A stretch of DNA of 64,000 nucleotides from Branchipolynoe longqiensis (lineage: Eukaryota > Annelida > Polychaeta > Phyllodocida > Polynoidae). The notes beneath the pieces were generated by a model that had not been told where the DNA came from, ran no database searches, and was given only the letters and a program-made list of their open reading frames with translations. Of this stretch, positions 53,742 through 63,555 are shown one piece after another. The position numbers and the translations under genes were made by a program. The DNA is taken from NCBI GenBank assembly GCA_030323885.1, contig CM059193.1:93922852-93986851 (forward strand), given 5' to 3'. Each line of letters begins with the position of its first letter. The stretch's first letter is position 1.

Positions 53742-54076
53742 TGTGGTTGGTTGTTTTTTTATAGTTTTATGTCCTGGCAACATGTAAGGTCATATCACAT
53801 TATCAGGATGGGTACCAACTTGTGAAAGTGCGCACTTCATAGTGCTGCCCCACTGGGAGACCAGGCTGCCAGCATCATGACCTGATATCCTACTCAGTCA
53901 CATTATCCTGACACTGAGCTAACCAGTCCTTGCCCTATCCTAATAATGCAAAGTGCCTGGCTAGGAAAGGACAAGTATCAATTTAGTAGGTCATTGGTTT
54001 GAGTCGACCGGGAATCAAACTCCTGATCTCCCACATGGGAGGCCTGTGCTCTATCGATTCAGCCATCACGTCCGGT
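53742..54076 (-). repeat. SINE-A
   Basis: GTTTTATGTCCTGGCAACAT to head CTCTATCGATTCAGCCATCA. Its right flank (CTCTCCTGGTGATTACACTG) matches, inverted, the left flank of the SINE-A at 42660. Confidence 0.92.
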
Positions 54077-54485
54077 TTCTCTCCTGGTGATTACACTGTG
54101 TCACTAGTTCCCCAATGGTTACACACAGTGCTTAGGTCGGGCAGAATGTGGGCAGACCTACCAAAACGCAGAGTATGAAAGATCTCCGCGATTCCGCGGA
54201 TTTCCAGGATTGTTCAATCCCGCGGCACCATCAGCGTATACTAATATGTGGTACAGACTCTGCAGCACTATCACATACTACTAATAAATGCTTCAAGCAC
54301 CGCAGCACTATCAGCGTACACTACTAATACATGCTTCAAACGGCGCAGCACTTACAAGTGTATACCAATATATATGAAACCCGACTTCCGGGAATTTTCC
54401 TCGATTCCCTGACAATGCTAAATCTATGGGAAAATATCAGCATTTCCGCTTTTTTCCCCGGAGACCACTTTATCCCTGAAAACCG
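54077..54485. repeat. unassigned sequence with a 45-50-bp triplication
   Basis: 54222-54365 repeats GCAGCACTATCAGCGTACAC and CTACTAATACATGCTTCAA about three times with divergence. The rest is unassigned. Confidence 0.55.
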
Positions 54486-54524
54486 AAGACGGACGCTCAA
54501 CTCATCCGGCCCTCCCGTCTGGTG
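54486..54524 (-). repeat. SINE-B head fragment
   Basis: AAGACGGACGCTCAACTCAT and CCGGCCCTCCCGTC match the inverted B-type head. A poly-G run follows at 54530-54547. Confidence 0.65.
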
Positions 54525-54792
54525 TGTGGTGGGGGGGGGGGGGGGGGCAGGGGTGAGAGTGCTGCCTTGGGCACGTACCGTTAATTTTAACGATTAAGGT
54601 GGTGCTGCCCGCCTTGGTCTGACATTTTGAGCCGCTTACTTGGGTGTGTTTTTTTTTAATGATATTGGTGTCGGTCAGAACCGTTTCAACGATGTAGTCT
54701 TTCACAAAACACGCCGTTTGTTAATCTGTGTATGTGTACGTGTATGTATGTGTACGTGTAATGTATGTGTACGTGTAATGTATGTGTAAGTA

Positions 54793-55015
54793 ACCAGTGG
54801 TCCACAACCGGTTCATCAAAGGCTGTGGTATGTGCTGTCCTGTCTGTGGGAAAGTGCATATAAAAAAAGACCCATTGCTACTTATCGGAAAGAGTAGCCT
54901 ATGTAGCAGCAGCGAATTTCCTCCAAAGAAATATGTCAGAATGACCATATGATGGCGTCCAATAGCCGATGATAAAAATCAATGTGCTCTAGAGGCGTTG
55001 TTAAATAAAACAAGC
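54793..55015 (+). repeat. SINE-C, 5'-truncated
   Basis: ACCAGTGGTCCACAACCGGT to AGAGGCGTTGTTAAATAAAA. It sits inside TGTATGTGTACG simple repeat. Confidence 0.92.
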
Positions 55016-55235
55016 TTGTGTAAGTGTATGTATAAATGTCAGTGTTTTGTGTGTCTGCCTGTGTAGATGTGTGTTTGTGTGTCTAAGAGTAAGAGTATGT
55101 GTATGTATGTGTGTATGTATGTATGTATGTATGTATACATGTGTATATGCCTGTGTGAATGTATGTATGTATGTATGTATGTATGTATGTATGTATACTA
55201 TAAATGCATGCATGCATGCATGCATGTATACACGT
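55016..55235. repeat. GTAT/GCAT tetranucleotide repeats
   Basis: TGTATGTATGTATGTATGTA runs at 55095-55200 and GCATGCATGCATGCATGCAT at 55206-55227. Both continue the simple repeat interrupted by the SINE-C. Confidence 0.93.
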
Positions 55236-56200
55236 GAAGTGGGCAAGACTGTAATCAAGCTGTGGCCAGTGCGGGCTTGGGTCGAACAACCCGCATATGG
55301 AAATGCGGGCTGCTCGCCAAGACGAACCCGCATTGGCCATCAAATGCGGGGAAGGGTTCGGTGCCGTAACTCGTTGTGCTAAGGGACGTGCCACGACGTA
55401 TCGCGCTACTCTCCTAGCAACGTAGAAGGTTTGAGCCGTTGGGTCCGGACCCTTCAGACGTGTCTCGTTAACGCTGTGATGTTTTAGACGATATTTAGGC
55501 TTTAATTGTGGTAAATCAAAATAATGTTAACTCTAAAAGATGGGCGGGGAAGTATCTATTCATACATGCGATGTTGCTGAAATTAGATTGTATTGGTAGG
55601 AACAGAAATAAAGTCGGGAGTTCTTAAAAAGTGATTCAAACGTTCCTTGCATCCCTTGCTCCTTATGAACAGGTCCCTTATTATATTAACCGCTATGGTC
55701 AACTCTAGAACAATGATTCATTATTATCTCTAGTGCCAAGGGCCTTCTGCCCAGCTGCGGGAGTAACAAGGACCTCCTCCTCCGTAGGACTAATAACCAC
55801 CTTCTTAACTTAAACATGAATAACAAGTAGTAATATCTCAGGTGCTTATAAATGACAGCGGCGGCGGAGTACACTGGCTGCTTTATTTCCGAATAATATC
55901 AATTAATATACATCGAATGCGGGAGGGGTAGAGCCCATACATATGTAGCACTCAGGCTGTCAGCCCTTAGCCCGGAATTCATCCAACAAAGGCAGTCAAC
56001 CGGCGGAGGGACGGAGAGGCGGCGGCGGCCCGTGGCAGGCCCAGGAATAATATGGAAATCAAACAAACCCGAACGGTTAAGCATGTATGTGTTTATGTTT
56101 CTTATCTGAGTGTATATATACTTGCGGATTTAAGCAGATACAGGGCATGGTGGCACAATAGTCACTAATGTCTTGGTCCTAATTTCTACCTAAGTAAACT
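55236..56200. other. unassigned sequence with an AACCCGCAT word cluster
   Basis: 55275-55350 repeats ATGCGGG/CCCGCAT in both orientations (AACAACCCGCATATGG, GAACCCGCATTGGCC, CAAATGCGGGG), a short relative in style of the W elements. The remainder is AT-rich and unique. No gene recognised. Confidence 0.45.
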
Positions 56201-56201
56201 A

Positions 56202-56250
56202 CTGATATTACCTTAGATGTTGCTAGGGCGTAAAACAACAACAACAACAA
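56202..56250 (+). repeat. SINE-A tail fragment
   Basis: TGATATTACCTTAGATGTTG and CTAGGGCGTAAAACAACAAC only. Confidence 0.8.
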
Positions 56251-56611
56251 ATATATGACGTTCAGCACGAATACGTAAGATCGAGAAAATGGCAGCATCA
56301 GAGGTTTCTGAAACATATTTTATATTAGGAAGCTGACACGACGTACGGCAACCACCAACCAATCAATCAATCAATCAATCGAGAAGCTGTGTAATGGGCG
56401 GGGTGAGTTGTAATGGGCACGCCTTTTGTTAATGCAATTAATTGTCACTGTGATTACCGAACAGACATGTTTAATACTATTAGACGTATCTGTTATTACA
56501 GTATTAGATACTCGTATGGTTTTGACGATTATCAGCTGGAGAGACCTGGCGATGGGGACAGGGAGAGAGGGTGTGTGGTGACAAGACCAGAGCTTCCGTG
56601 AGGAAGAACCA
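56251..56611. other. unassigned sequence with (CAAT)n
   Basis: CAATCAATCAATCAATCAAT at 56361-56382. A 62-codon frame at 56413-56598 has no recognisable domain. No gene seen. Confidence 0.4.
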
Positions 56612-56849
56612 TTTGTTTGTTGTACGTCCTAGCATCATATCAGAACAGATACCGACTTGTGACAGTGCACACTCATGGTACCTTTATCACCAGCATCATG
56701 GCCCGATATCCAGTCACATTATCCTGATACTGAGCTAACCAGTCCTTGCTTTATCCTAATAATGTCAAGCGCCAGGCTAGGAAGCGACAAGTATCAATTT
56801 CATAAGTCATTCGTTTGACTTAACTGGGAATCGAACTCCCGAACCTGCG
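56612..56849 (-). repeat. SINE-A, head lost
   Basis: TTGTTTGTTGTACGTCCTAG to TGGGAATCGAACTCCCGAAC. The head stops at CTGCGA, where LINE sequence begins. Confidence 0.88.
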
Positions 56850-56853
56850 ACAC

Positions 56854-57103
56854 AACTTTTTCAGCTTTAGGGTGGTTGACCTGTGGAATGACTTGCCGGA
56901 GAGTGTCATAGCAGCAGAGTCGGTGAACTGTTTCAAGTCCCGACTGGATGCATACTGGTCAAGCATTACGTATATCTTGGAGCCAGTGACAGTTGCTACA
57001 ATCCACCACATCTGAAGAACTGTCTCGATATCTATTAATTAAGAGCGGCTAACAGGTCCAAGGCCTATAATAGCTGTAACCTATTGATTGATTAATTGAT
57101 TGA
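56854..57103 (+). pseudogene. LINE reverse-transcriptase C-terminal fragment with 3' UTR
   Basis: 56854-57015 encodes NFFSFRVVDLWNDLPESVIA then AESVNCFKSRLDAYW and ends TIHHI before a stop. The FSxRVxxxWNxLPxxVxxAxSxxxFKxxLD pattern is the typical end of CR1-like LINE ORF2, comparable with VINMWNELPEEAVEAAT in the 50-kb LINE but clearly a different element. A short 3' UTR and an ATTGATTGATT tail follow. 5'-truncated to under 170 coding bp, as is common for LINE insertions. Confidence 0.82.
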
Positions 57104-57187
57104 CAGACTGAACGCGTGCTACAAAATAGATACATTGCAGTTACTTAATTAGCTAAATTTGTAATTAAATAGCATAAATGACTGAGG

Positions 57188-58085
57188 TTAAGCATGGCAG
57201 GAAGACCAGTGCCTCGCGCTGATAAAAGACTGTATTCAGATAAACGAAAATGTTTACAACAAACAAAATTGTATTCAGAAGAAGAAAATAAAGATTTTAA
57301 TAAAGATTTTAATAAAAGAAAAAAAGAGGGAGAATCCGCCATCCCGGCCGCGCCACACCCTGCCATGCGCCTACTTGAGGTGTGAACGTTGAGATGGCCC
57401 ATAAGAGTAAAGGGGCTGTCACATTAGGTTTTTTTGCGGGAGCGTATGGCGGCGTAGGCGCATTACGTCATATACGTCGGCATACGCCGTATATGCTACT
57501 CATACGCTACGCATACGCTACTCATACGCTACTCATACGCCGCCAGGTGACGGCTTATGTGAAGCGTATGAGGTATACGCCGCCATACGCTTTCATAAAT
57601 CCGTCCGTCCAAATTTGTTTGTGCATGCTCAAAAAATCTCGACCTATGAGGGCGTATGGCCCATACCGTCAAAAGATGTCACAGCATGCTCCCATACGCT
57701 CCTCGTACGCTCCTCGTATGCTCCTCGTAGGTTCCACATACGCTCAAAACCACCCGAAAGGTCACAAAATGTCATCATAGGCCGGCACGCGCAGGACCTA
57801 TGTAGGTTTCCAATACGCTCCCGCCATACGCCGTAATGTGACAGGGCCTTAAGGTGTGAACGTTGAGATGGTCCATAAGAGCAAGGTGTGAAAGGTCACA
57901 GGCGCCAAACAACAGCTAATGGAACAGCCGCTCCTGTCTGTTCACACTTCTTTTGGCATTCTGTAAATATCAGACACACCTGCTATTCTACGGAGCTTTT
58001 GGGTGGGGGGGTTGTTAGCAATTTGTATTCATCTGAATATAGTCTTTATTCAATGCCGAAGCGCTGGTCTTCCAGCCATGCTTAA
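57188..58085. mobile_element. M5 element (TTAAGCATGG ends) carrying W1c
   Basis: Ends TTAAGCATGGCAGGAAGACC and, reversed, TTAAGCATGGCTGGAAGACC. The inverted match continues about 60 bp (AGACTGTATTCAGATAAACG versus AGACTATATTCAGATGAATA). TTAA at both ends. The interior is A-rich and non-coding. W1c is inserted at 57408-57851. Confidence 0.8.
57408..57851. mobile_element. W1c word element (CATACGC word), 444 bp
   Basis: Left end TAAAGGGGCTGTCACATTAG; right end reversed TAAGGCCCTGTCACATTACG. The interior is packed with ACTCATACGCTAC, GCGTATGG and CTCCTCGTACG words. GTTTGTGCATGCTCAAAAAA (about 57617-57636) followed by TCTCGACC is the counterpart of the W1a palindrome. Flanked by a 29-bp direct repeat (57379-57407, 57853-57881). 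No ORF of merit. Confidence 0.86.
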
Positions 58086-58898
58086 CTTCTGTCATTTACA
58101 CTATTTAATTACAAGAACAATCTCAAGATAATACAATATCATTATTACATTCAGCTAATTAAGAGTTTGTGGTCTATCTGGTCAGTGTATGCATTCAGTG
58201 TATGCATTTTAATTTATGAGACAGAGACAGAGGTATTATATAATGGTTATTTATCTCTCATCGGAAAGGGCTCACATACGATGCAACAGGTCAATATAAT
58301 ACATAATAACAGGTACGGTTCAATAAGTCAGATAGATACATCTAGTCAATTATGATATCAGATATGCAGAACAGTGGTCAGCTATAATGGTACAATATTG
58401 GTAACCGGCAGTCCACATTCGAGGCTTCCCCAGTCTGTGTGAGTCAAGTGGTTAAGGACCGGGACTCGAACTCTTGACCCTATTGTTTCTCTCCATTTAA
58501 CGGTGTGGGTGAAGAAAACGAGAGGGGTGCTGTGACGGTGGCGTCTGTTCTGTTCGAATTTCGAGCAGTTTGGCGGTCGCGTGACCGTATGGGCGGGTAA
58601 CTTCCCGTGGCGCCACCTGAAGGAATTCCGGGAACTACATTATGCTTGTAGCATGTCACAGGTTTTTTCTAGATGGCGCCACCACGCCGGGAGAACCGCT
58701 GGTCAATGGAGGAGATCCCAGCCATCAGTCCTGGGCCTATCTATATGCTGGTGTAAGTCAGTTCGTGTGGTCCCCGTCTCCGCCGAAAATTACCAATGTT
58801 ATGTGTAACATCCACAATGTAGGTGTTGTCTGCATTAGATTTGTTAATGGACAAACATTCCATTCAAAAGCCTTGTTCATTCCCTGTGGTCGGCCATG
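58086..58898. other. unassigned sequence
   Basis: The 85-codon frame at 58642-58896 (GATTPGEPLVNGGDPSHQSW) has non-repetitive composition and an internal GTAAGT, but no recognisable family. Listed as a possibility only. Confidence 0.35.
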
Positions 58899-58964
58899 AA
58901 AGACGCATAGTCTGGTGTTGTTGTTTGTTTCTACCATGTTCATTTATAAAGATGACTATTTTAG

Positions 58965-60410
58965 ATTATTTACTGTAATCTACATTACTTTGGTTTTGAT
59001 TACCGTGAACTAATTTATTTTAATTTTGATTACCATGGTCTAATTTACTTTGGTTTTGATTACCCTCATCTACATTACTTTGGTTTTGATTACCCTGATC
59101 TACATTACTTTGGTTTTGATTACCCTGATCTACTTTACTTTGGTTTTGATTACCCTGATCTAATTTACTTTAATTTTGATTACCATGATCTAATTTACTT
59201 TGTTTTGATTACCATGATCTAATTTACTTTGGTTTTGAAAACTGTGACCTACTTTACTTTGGTTTTGATTACCGGGATCTAATTTACTTTGGTTTTGATT
59301 AATATGACCTACTTTACTTTGGTTTTGATTACCGTGATCTACTTTACTTTGGTTTTGATTACCATGATCTAATTTACCTTGGTTTTGATTACCATGATTT
59401 ACTTTACTTTGGCTTTGATTACCGTGATCTAATTTTCTTTGGTGTTGATTACCGTGATCTAATTTACTTTGGTTTTTATTACCATGATCTAATTTACTTT
59501 GGTTTTGATTACCGTGATTTACTTTACTTTGGCTTTGATTACCGGGATCTAATTTACTTTGGTGTTGATTACCGTGATTTAATTTACTTTGGTGTTGATT
59601 ACCGTGATCTAATTTACTTTGGTTTTGATTACCATGACCTACTTTACTTTGGTTTTGATTACCGTGATTTAATTTGCTTTGGTGTTGATTACCGTGATCT
59701 AATTTACTTTGGTTTTGATTACCCTGATTTACTTTACTTTGGTTTTGATTACCATGATCTAATTTACTTTGGTGTTGATTACCGTGATCTAATTTACTTT
59801 GGTTTTTATTACCGTGATCTAATTTACTTTGGTTTTGATTACCGTGATCTAATTTACTTTGGTTTTTATTACCGTGATCTAATTTACTTTGGTTTTGATT
59901 ACCGTGATCTACATTACTTTGGTTTTGATTACCGTGATTTAATTTACTTTGGTTTTGATTACCATGATCTAATTTACTTTGGTTTTGATTACCGTGATGT
60001 AATTTACTTTGGTTTTGATTACCGTGATCTAATTTACTTTGGTTTTGATTACCGTGATTTACTTTACTTTGGTTTTGATTACCATGATCTAATTTACGTT
60101 GGTTTTGATTACCCTGATCTACTTTACTTTGGTTTTGATTACCGTGATCTACTTTACTTTGGTTTTGATTAACGTGATCTACTTTACTTTGGTTTTGATT
60201 ACCATGATCTAATTTACGTTGGTTTTGATTACCCTGATCTACTTTACTTTGGTTTTGATTACCATGATCTAATTTACTTTGGTTTTGATTACCGTGATCT
60301 AATTTACTTTGGTTTTTATTACCGTGATCTAATTTACTTTGGTTTTGATGACCGGGATCTACTTTACTTTGGTTTTTATGACCGTGATCTACTTTACTTT
60401 ATTTTGAAAT
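58965..60410. repeat. 30-bp satellite derived from M1, about 48 units
   Basis: Unit CGTGATCTAATTTACTTTGG plus TTTTGATTAC. It matches M1 TATAATCTACTTTACTTTAG at 16 of 20 positions and sits exactly where that M1 segment belongs. Variants differ at two or three sites. Confidence 0.95.
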
Positions 60411-60422
60411 GTTTATTTTAAC

Positions 60423-60805
60423 CAAAGACCCCATAATATTAAGACGGCTCACTCAGCCTGTACTGTGTAATCAAAATGATCAACCCCACCACTTGGTGCG
60501 CTGGCTGTTCTCTTGGTTAAGCAGGTGCTATATTATATGTATAAATGTATATATGAATGTGAAAAATGTGTGATGATGGTGATGATGATGACGATGCTGA
60601 TGATGATGTGTATTTGTTCATAGCAATTTCATATTGATGTGTATTCATAATTACCTATCTCATGTATAATATAATTGTATGTGTTTACATGTGAAACACT
60701 AACCAGCAGCCGGGCTGATCAAACCCACCACATGGTGGCACTGCGAAATTTACATTACCATGGGAGAGATAGGGAGTGAGCCGTCTTAGTATTATAGGGT
60801 CTTTG
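60423..60805. mobile_element. M3 inverted-repeat element with 7-bp target duplication
   Basis: 383 bp. Left end CAAAGACCCCATAATATTAA, right end reversed CAAAGACCCTATAATACTAA, both continuing GACGGCTCACTC. Flanked by TTTTAAC at 60416-60422 and 60806-60812. The interior has GATCAACCCCACCACTTGGT and GATCAAACCCACCACATGGT as subterminal direct repeats. hAT-like by target size, but the end sequence does not prove it. Confidence 0.88.
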
Positions 60806-61034
60806 TTTTAACTTTGGAGGTATTTGAAGTGATGTAAAATTAGTTCTGGCGTGCACACTGACAAATGTTGGACAAAGGCTTTGGTTACTCATTTTCATGC
60901 ACAGCAACATAGCAACATAGCACAGGAGCAACAAACTGCAATGCGTGTTTAATGAGCGCACCTCTATCTCTGTTAGATATGGAGGATCAAATCTAGGTCA
61001 GTGTTTTGATTTTGATAACGTTATATAAAATATA

Positions 61035-61325
61035 TTATATAAATATTATTTAACGGAGGGCCTGTAGCATTCGACCCAAAAACCTTTACCTGTGGCGTCG
61101 CCCGCTGGAAACTGCAGTGGCCTGTACGACTTGGGTTTGCACTCAGATAAGCAAACCTTCAGCGAGTCGCCACTGAGCTGGAGCGAGCACTACTATCACC
61201 CTCACCCTCGTCAGAAATTCTGACCATAAAATAAACGGTAGGCTAGATTGTTGTCCAGCCAGAGGTATCGATCTCAACCAACATACTCGTGTTCCGTTGT
61301 CTCTCACGGAGTCTATGATAATATT
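61035..61325. other. unassigned insert inside the M1 copy
   Basis: Unique sequence between GATAACGTTATATA and ATATTGCACTATGTAG. Probably another insertion, family not recognised. Confidence 0.4.
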
Positions 61326-61591
61326 GCACTATGTAGCTTTAATTAGGCATCTTGTGCTTCTAAGGTTTTTTCCCTTCTTTTTGTGACTGTTTATTTTTAT
61401 CTCGCCTTGATCGCATTTGGCGCGTTGAGGAGCGTCACGTGACACTTACTACTTACAGGACTTGACCTAATTTGTAGCCGATGATCGCCTCCTGTTGGCG
61501 TTTTGGAGTACTAACGATTCACGAGATGCTTTCATCAAAAGGCTCGCTGGTTACTTGTTTGTGGTCAGTTCTGCTTCTTGCTTGTCACCAG

Positions 61592-62230
61592 GTTGTCAAT
61601 TGGTAGAGTGCAGGCTTCCCATGTGTACGTCGTCAGTTTGAACCCTGACTGAGTCAAACTAATGACTTTCAAAAAGAAATTTTAGGAAATACACAACCAT
61701 ACATAAAGTAGTTTTGTTTTTGCGTGTGTGTTCTCTGTGGCGGAGTGGTTAGACTGTCTGACTTTTTTCTAGGTCGGACTCCTAATCTGAAGGTCGGTGG
61801 TTCAATTCCCCATGCCCCCACCTCTGCCAATTTGGATTTCCACTGCTGTGTATAACTTACAGCATCATCAAAGGCCAGTTGCTCTCATACCATGTCTATG
61901 TGGTGTGGGAGGTTAAAAATCCCTTGGTTCGGTAAAAGTGTAGGCTCGGGCTTTCTATCGACAAACTGTCTAATGGTGAAAACAAGTCTATTCAGACTTA
62001 TCCATAATAGGCCGTATAAGTCTTCAAGAAAAAAAAAGACTTACAAAGTTGATACTTGGCGCTACCTAGCCTGGTGCTCAGTATTAGTGGGATTAGGCAA
62101 GGACTGGTTAGCTCAGTATCAGGATAATGTGACTGAGATTTCAGGTCCTGGCGCTGGTGGCCTGGTCTCCCAGTTGGGCAGCAGTGCTAAGTCACAATGC
62201 ACTGTCACAAGTCGATACCAGTCCTGATAT
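61592..62230 (+). repeat. SINE-A split by a SINE-E insertion
   Basis: Head part 61592-61668 (CACCAGGTTGTCAATTGGTA, GACTGAGTCAAACTAATGAC). The body resumes at 62036 (GACTTACAAAGTTGATACTT) and runs to CGATACCAGTCCTGATATG. GACTTTCAAA / GACTTACAAA at the junctions look like a target duplication. Confidence 0.82.
61731..62028 (+). repeat. SINE-E, full length
   Basis: GTTCTCTGTGGCGGAGTGGT to TCCATAATAGGCCGTATAAG. Preceded by a 60-bp segment (GAAATTTTAGGAAATACACA) that recurs without a SINE at 63297-63358. Confidence 0.92.
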
Positions 62231-62557
62231 GTGGATCTTTTCACAAAAGTAAAACAAGAAAACATTTTAGCTTTTTTGAGGGCAGCTGCTCTGTACCACC
62301 TCATATAGCCGATTAACCCCATTTAATCAATTAACAACCTTTAACTTTTATCTAAATGTTATTTTCCTTAGCCACAAATTATATATAACTCTGAGCTTTT
62401 TAAATTCACAGTCTCAACTGACACTAGATTGATTGTATGCTTTTGCAGTCTGTAAAAGTGATGGTTGAAGAAAAAAACAAATAATCATCACCATGAATAT
62501 GGCCTATGCTGCCAACACCGCATAAAGAAACTGCCAATCAATCAATCAATCAAACCT
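62229..62557 (+). repeat. 3' UTR of the RNase-H LINE
   Basis: Matches 27170-27465: TGAGGGCAGCTGCTCTGTAC, CCACCTCATATAGCCGATTA, ATGGCCTATGCTGCCAACAC. Ends in CCAATCAATCAATCAATC. 5'-truncated; only untranslated sequence remains. Confidence 0.88.
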
Positions 62558-62832
62558 AATATATTCTTAGTTGGTTGTAGGACATAAGACCCCAGCAACA
62601 AAACAAAATTACCTAGGAGGTAACGTATTCATTCGGTCATCCCGCCTGGTCACATTTCTTCCATCAAATTGTGGGAAACTGACTCAGGGTCCGACTTAAA
62701 GCCAAGTGTAAGTAATTACATGTACACACCACGTACTTACCCATGGCAGCATGCGCTGTCTAATTACCCGTCTAATTACCAGCATGGTAGGATCCACACG
62801 CCAATCAGGAGACCCTCTTCATTTTGCGACTG

Positions 62833-63160
62833 GATGCTTGCGGTGCCCAAATTGGTAGCGCGTCGGCTTCCCGTGTGGAAGGTCAGGAGTTGGAAATCCA
62901 GCCGAGTCAAACCAATGACTTACCAAATTTATAAATGTCGCTACCTCGCCCGGTGCTTGGCATTACTAGAATAGGACAAGGACTGGTTAGCTCAGTGTGA
63001 GGATAATGTGACTGAGTGGAAAATCAGGTCATGGTGCTGGCCACCTGGTCTCCCAGTGGGGCAGCACTATAAAGTCACCATGAGTGTGCACTGTCACAAG
63101 TCGGTACATATCTTGATATGACCTTTGATGTTACCAGGATATAAAACCCTAACAAACAAA
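62833..63160 (+). repeat. SINE-A
   Basis: Worn head TGCGGTGCCCAAATTGGTAG, then the full body, tail GATGTTACCAGGATATAAAA and a CAAACAAACAAA end. Confidence 0.88.
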
Positions 63161-63290
63161 CAAATCTTCATTTTGCTGCTGTCCTTCACACATTTAATGC
63201 TATTTTGGAGAATACTTATCCATGTACATTGTTAAAAGATTAATGGGGCATCCACAGACCAAAGCTTCCGTTATCAGGTTATGTGTACTT

Positions 63291-63545
63291 TCAAAAAAGA
63301 AATGTTAGGAAATACACAAGCACACATAAAGAAGTTCTGTTTGTGTGTGTGTGTTTTGTGTGTGTTTTTTTTAAAAGAATATATTAAGAGGTTTTTCGGG
63401 CGCCTTGAGCTACATGGGTAATTGACCATCACAATAGATGCGCGCTAGTGGTGCGATATGTGTGTGCGGAGGGTAGTGTGTGTGTGGGGGGGGGGGTGAA
63501 TAGGGGTGTAGTGGTGGTGTGTGGGGATGGTGTGTGGTGGTGGTA
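63291..63545. repeat. short dispersed repeat, GT microsatellite and G-rich tract
   Basis: 63291-63358 (AGAAATGTTAGGAAATACAC) is shared with 61670-61728. GTGTGTGT follows, and GGGGGGGGGGTGAATAGGG lies at 63486-63505. Confidence 0.75.
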
Positions 63546-63555
63546 GGTTTCTAAT

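Larger units (their letters stand above)
58899..61342 (+). mobile_element. M1 element expanded by an internal satellite and later insertions
   Basis: Left end AAAGACGCATAGTCTGGTG, then ATTTACTGTAATCTACATTA. After the 30-bp array the M1 interior resumes (TATTTGAAGTGATGTAAAAT, GTTAGATATGGAGGATCAAA, GTGTTTTGATTTTGATAACG) and ends GCACTATGTAGCTTTAA. Normal M1 is about 345 bp; this one spans 2.4 kb. Confidence 0.8.
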
